A DNA stretch of 6,441 nt from JAPEKQ01 sp964516845 (GTDB taxonomy: Bacteria > Joyebacterota > Joyebacteria > Joyebacterales > Joyebacteraceae): the NCBI GenBank assembly GCA_964516845.1, contig CAZEXP010000070.1, positions 1 to 6,441 on the forward strand, given 5' to 3'. The position numbers and the translations under genes are program-made. Below the pieces are notes generated by a model. It was not told where the DNA came from, did no database searches, and worked only from the letters and a program-made list of their open reading frames with translations. Every line of letters begins with the position of its first letter. The stretch's first letter is position 1. Shown here piece by piece: positions 6,033-6,441 of this stretch.

Positions 6033-6441
6033 CACGCGCTCCCCCCGGCCTTCCGGTAGGCGTCCGACGCCTCGACGTTCCTGCCAAGCCGATCGAGCAC
6101 GAGCCCGAGCTGATAGTGAACCGCCGGGTCTTCCGGGTCACCCTTGACGGCGCGCCGCAGATAGCGCTCGGCGTCCTCGAGCCGGTCGAGCGAGGCGAGA
6201 GCCGTTCCGATGTGGTAGGCGAGCGCCGGCGTCTCGCCGCGGAGCGATGCGACGCGCTGAAGTTCCGCGAGGGCTCTTCCGAACCGGCATTTGCTGATGA
6301 GAGCCACTCCGAGAAGATACCTCGCCTCCGCGTTCTCCGGCGAATGCCGGACCGCGAGTTCCAGTTCGGGAAGCGCCTCCTCGTCCGACCCGCTCGATAT
6401 CAGCGCGGCGCCGAGGTTGAACCTCGCCTCCGCGCTCGTGG
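6032..6441 (-). CDS. TPR-repeat protein, C-terminal part, 5' end beyond the window
   Basis: The visible 135 codons run without a stop from the right edge to TGA at 6034-6032. They encode four tandem tetratricopeptide repeats of about 34 residues, with the usual pattern of small and aromatic positions: ARFNLGAAL...ALPELELAVRHSPE, ARYLLGVALIS...ALAELQRVASLRGE, LAYHIGTALASL...AERYLRRAVKGDPE, and VHYQLGLVLDRLG...ASDAYRKAGG. TPR arrays form alpha-helical solenoids for protein-protein binding. No partner or enzymatic domain can be seen here. A GTG at 6307 could be read as a start, but the repeat pattern continues unbroken upstream of it, so the gene is certainly longer. The stop overlaps the start of the barrel gene by one base, which suggests co-translation and perhaps a role linked to that outer-membrane protein. 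Signal peptide and cellular location cannot be judged. Confidence 0.88.
   Translation of the reverse strand, partial: TSAEARFNLGAALISSGSDEEALPELELAVRHSPENAEARYLLGVALISKCRFGRALAELQRVASLRGETPALAYHIGTALASLDRLEDAERYLRRAVKGDPEDPAVHYQLGLVLDRLGRNVEASDAYRKAGGSA
6039..6046 (-). promoter_or_regulatory. Ribosome binding site of the barrel gene
   Basis: GGGGGGAG on the minus strand, inside the last codons of the TPR gene. Spacing is 6 nt to the ATG at 6032 and 3 nt to the GTG at 6035, which favours the ATG. Confidence 0.55.

Noticed and set aside
6033..6035. GTG one codon upstream as the start of the barrel gene
   Set aside because: Only 3 nt from the GGGGGGAG ribosome binding site, whereas the ATG has 6 nt. 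The difference is one residue and cannot be fully excluded.
6305..6307. GTG at 6307 as the start of the TPR gene
   Set aside because: It lies in the middle of a TPR repeat, and the same frame continues to the window edge with a further repeat.

Overview
The window reads as one densely packed, single-direction gene block from a GC-rich (clearly above 60% by eye) Gram-negative-type bacterium. All seven genes lie on the minus strand, so transcription runs from right to left. In transcription order they are: the C-terminal part of a TPR-repeat protein (entering from the right edge), a Wzi/capsule-assembly-type outer-membrane beta-barrel, a UbiA-family membrane prenyltransferase, the undecaprenyl-diphosphatase UppP, a secreted DUF4139-domain protein, a RodZ-like helix-turn-helix membrane protein, and the N-terminal third-or-less of excinuclease UvrB (cut by the left edge).

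Nearly every junction is tight: a TGATG stop/start overlap (TPR to barrel), a 20-bp overlap (barrel to UbiA), and gaps of 15, 21 and 13 bp. The only real spacer is 88 bp, between uppP and the DUF4139 gene. No stretch over 300 bases lacks a gene. Clear Shine-Dalgarno motifs fix several starts, including one that places the DUF4139 start 40 codons inside its open frame. One SD supports a TTG start for uppP.

The theme is the cell envelope: an outer-membrane barrel, a prenyl-lipid enzyme, the C55-PP carrier-recycling phosphatase, an exported protein and a cell-shape/cytoskeleton adaptor, with a DNA-repair gene as the last visible member. The signal peptide plus outer-membrane barrel indicate a diderm. 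The UbiA protein carries the two aspartate motifs in the form seen in (di)geranylgeranylglyceryl-phosphate-synthase-like enzymes, a subgroup known from archaea and from FCB-group bacteria. With the gene mix, this suggests an uncultured high-GC FCB-type lineage (Eisenbacteria/Krumholzibacteriota/Latescibacterota-like), but that placement is inference and not proven by the sequence.

The most interesting points are the archaeal-lipid-type UbiA beside uppP, a sigma70-like promoter candidate buried in the last codons of the DUF4139 gene that would give rodZ-uvrB independent expression, and a perfect 10-bp inverted repeat in the signal-peptide codons of the barrel gene. I found no mobile element, CRISPR array, tRNA or rRNA.
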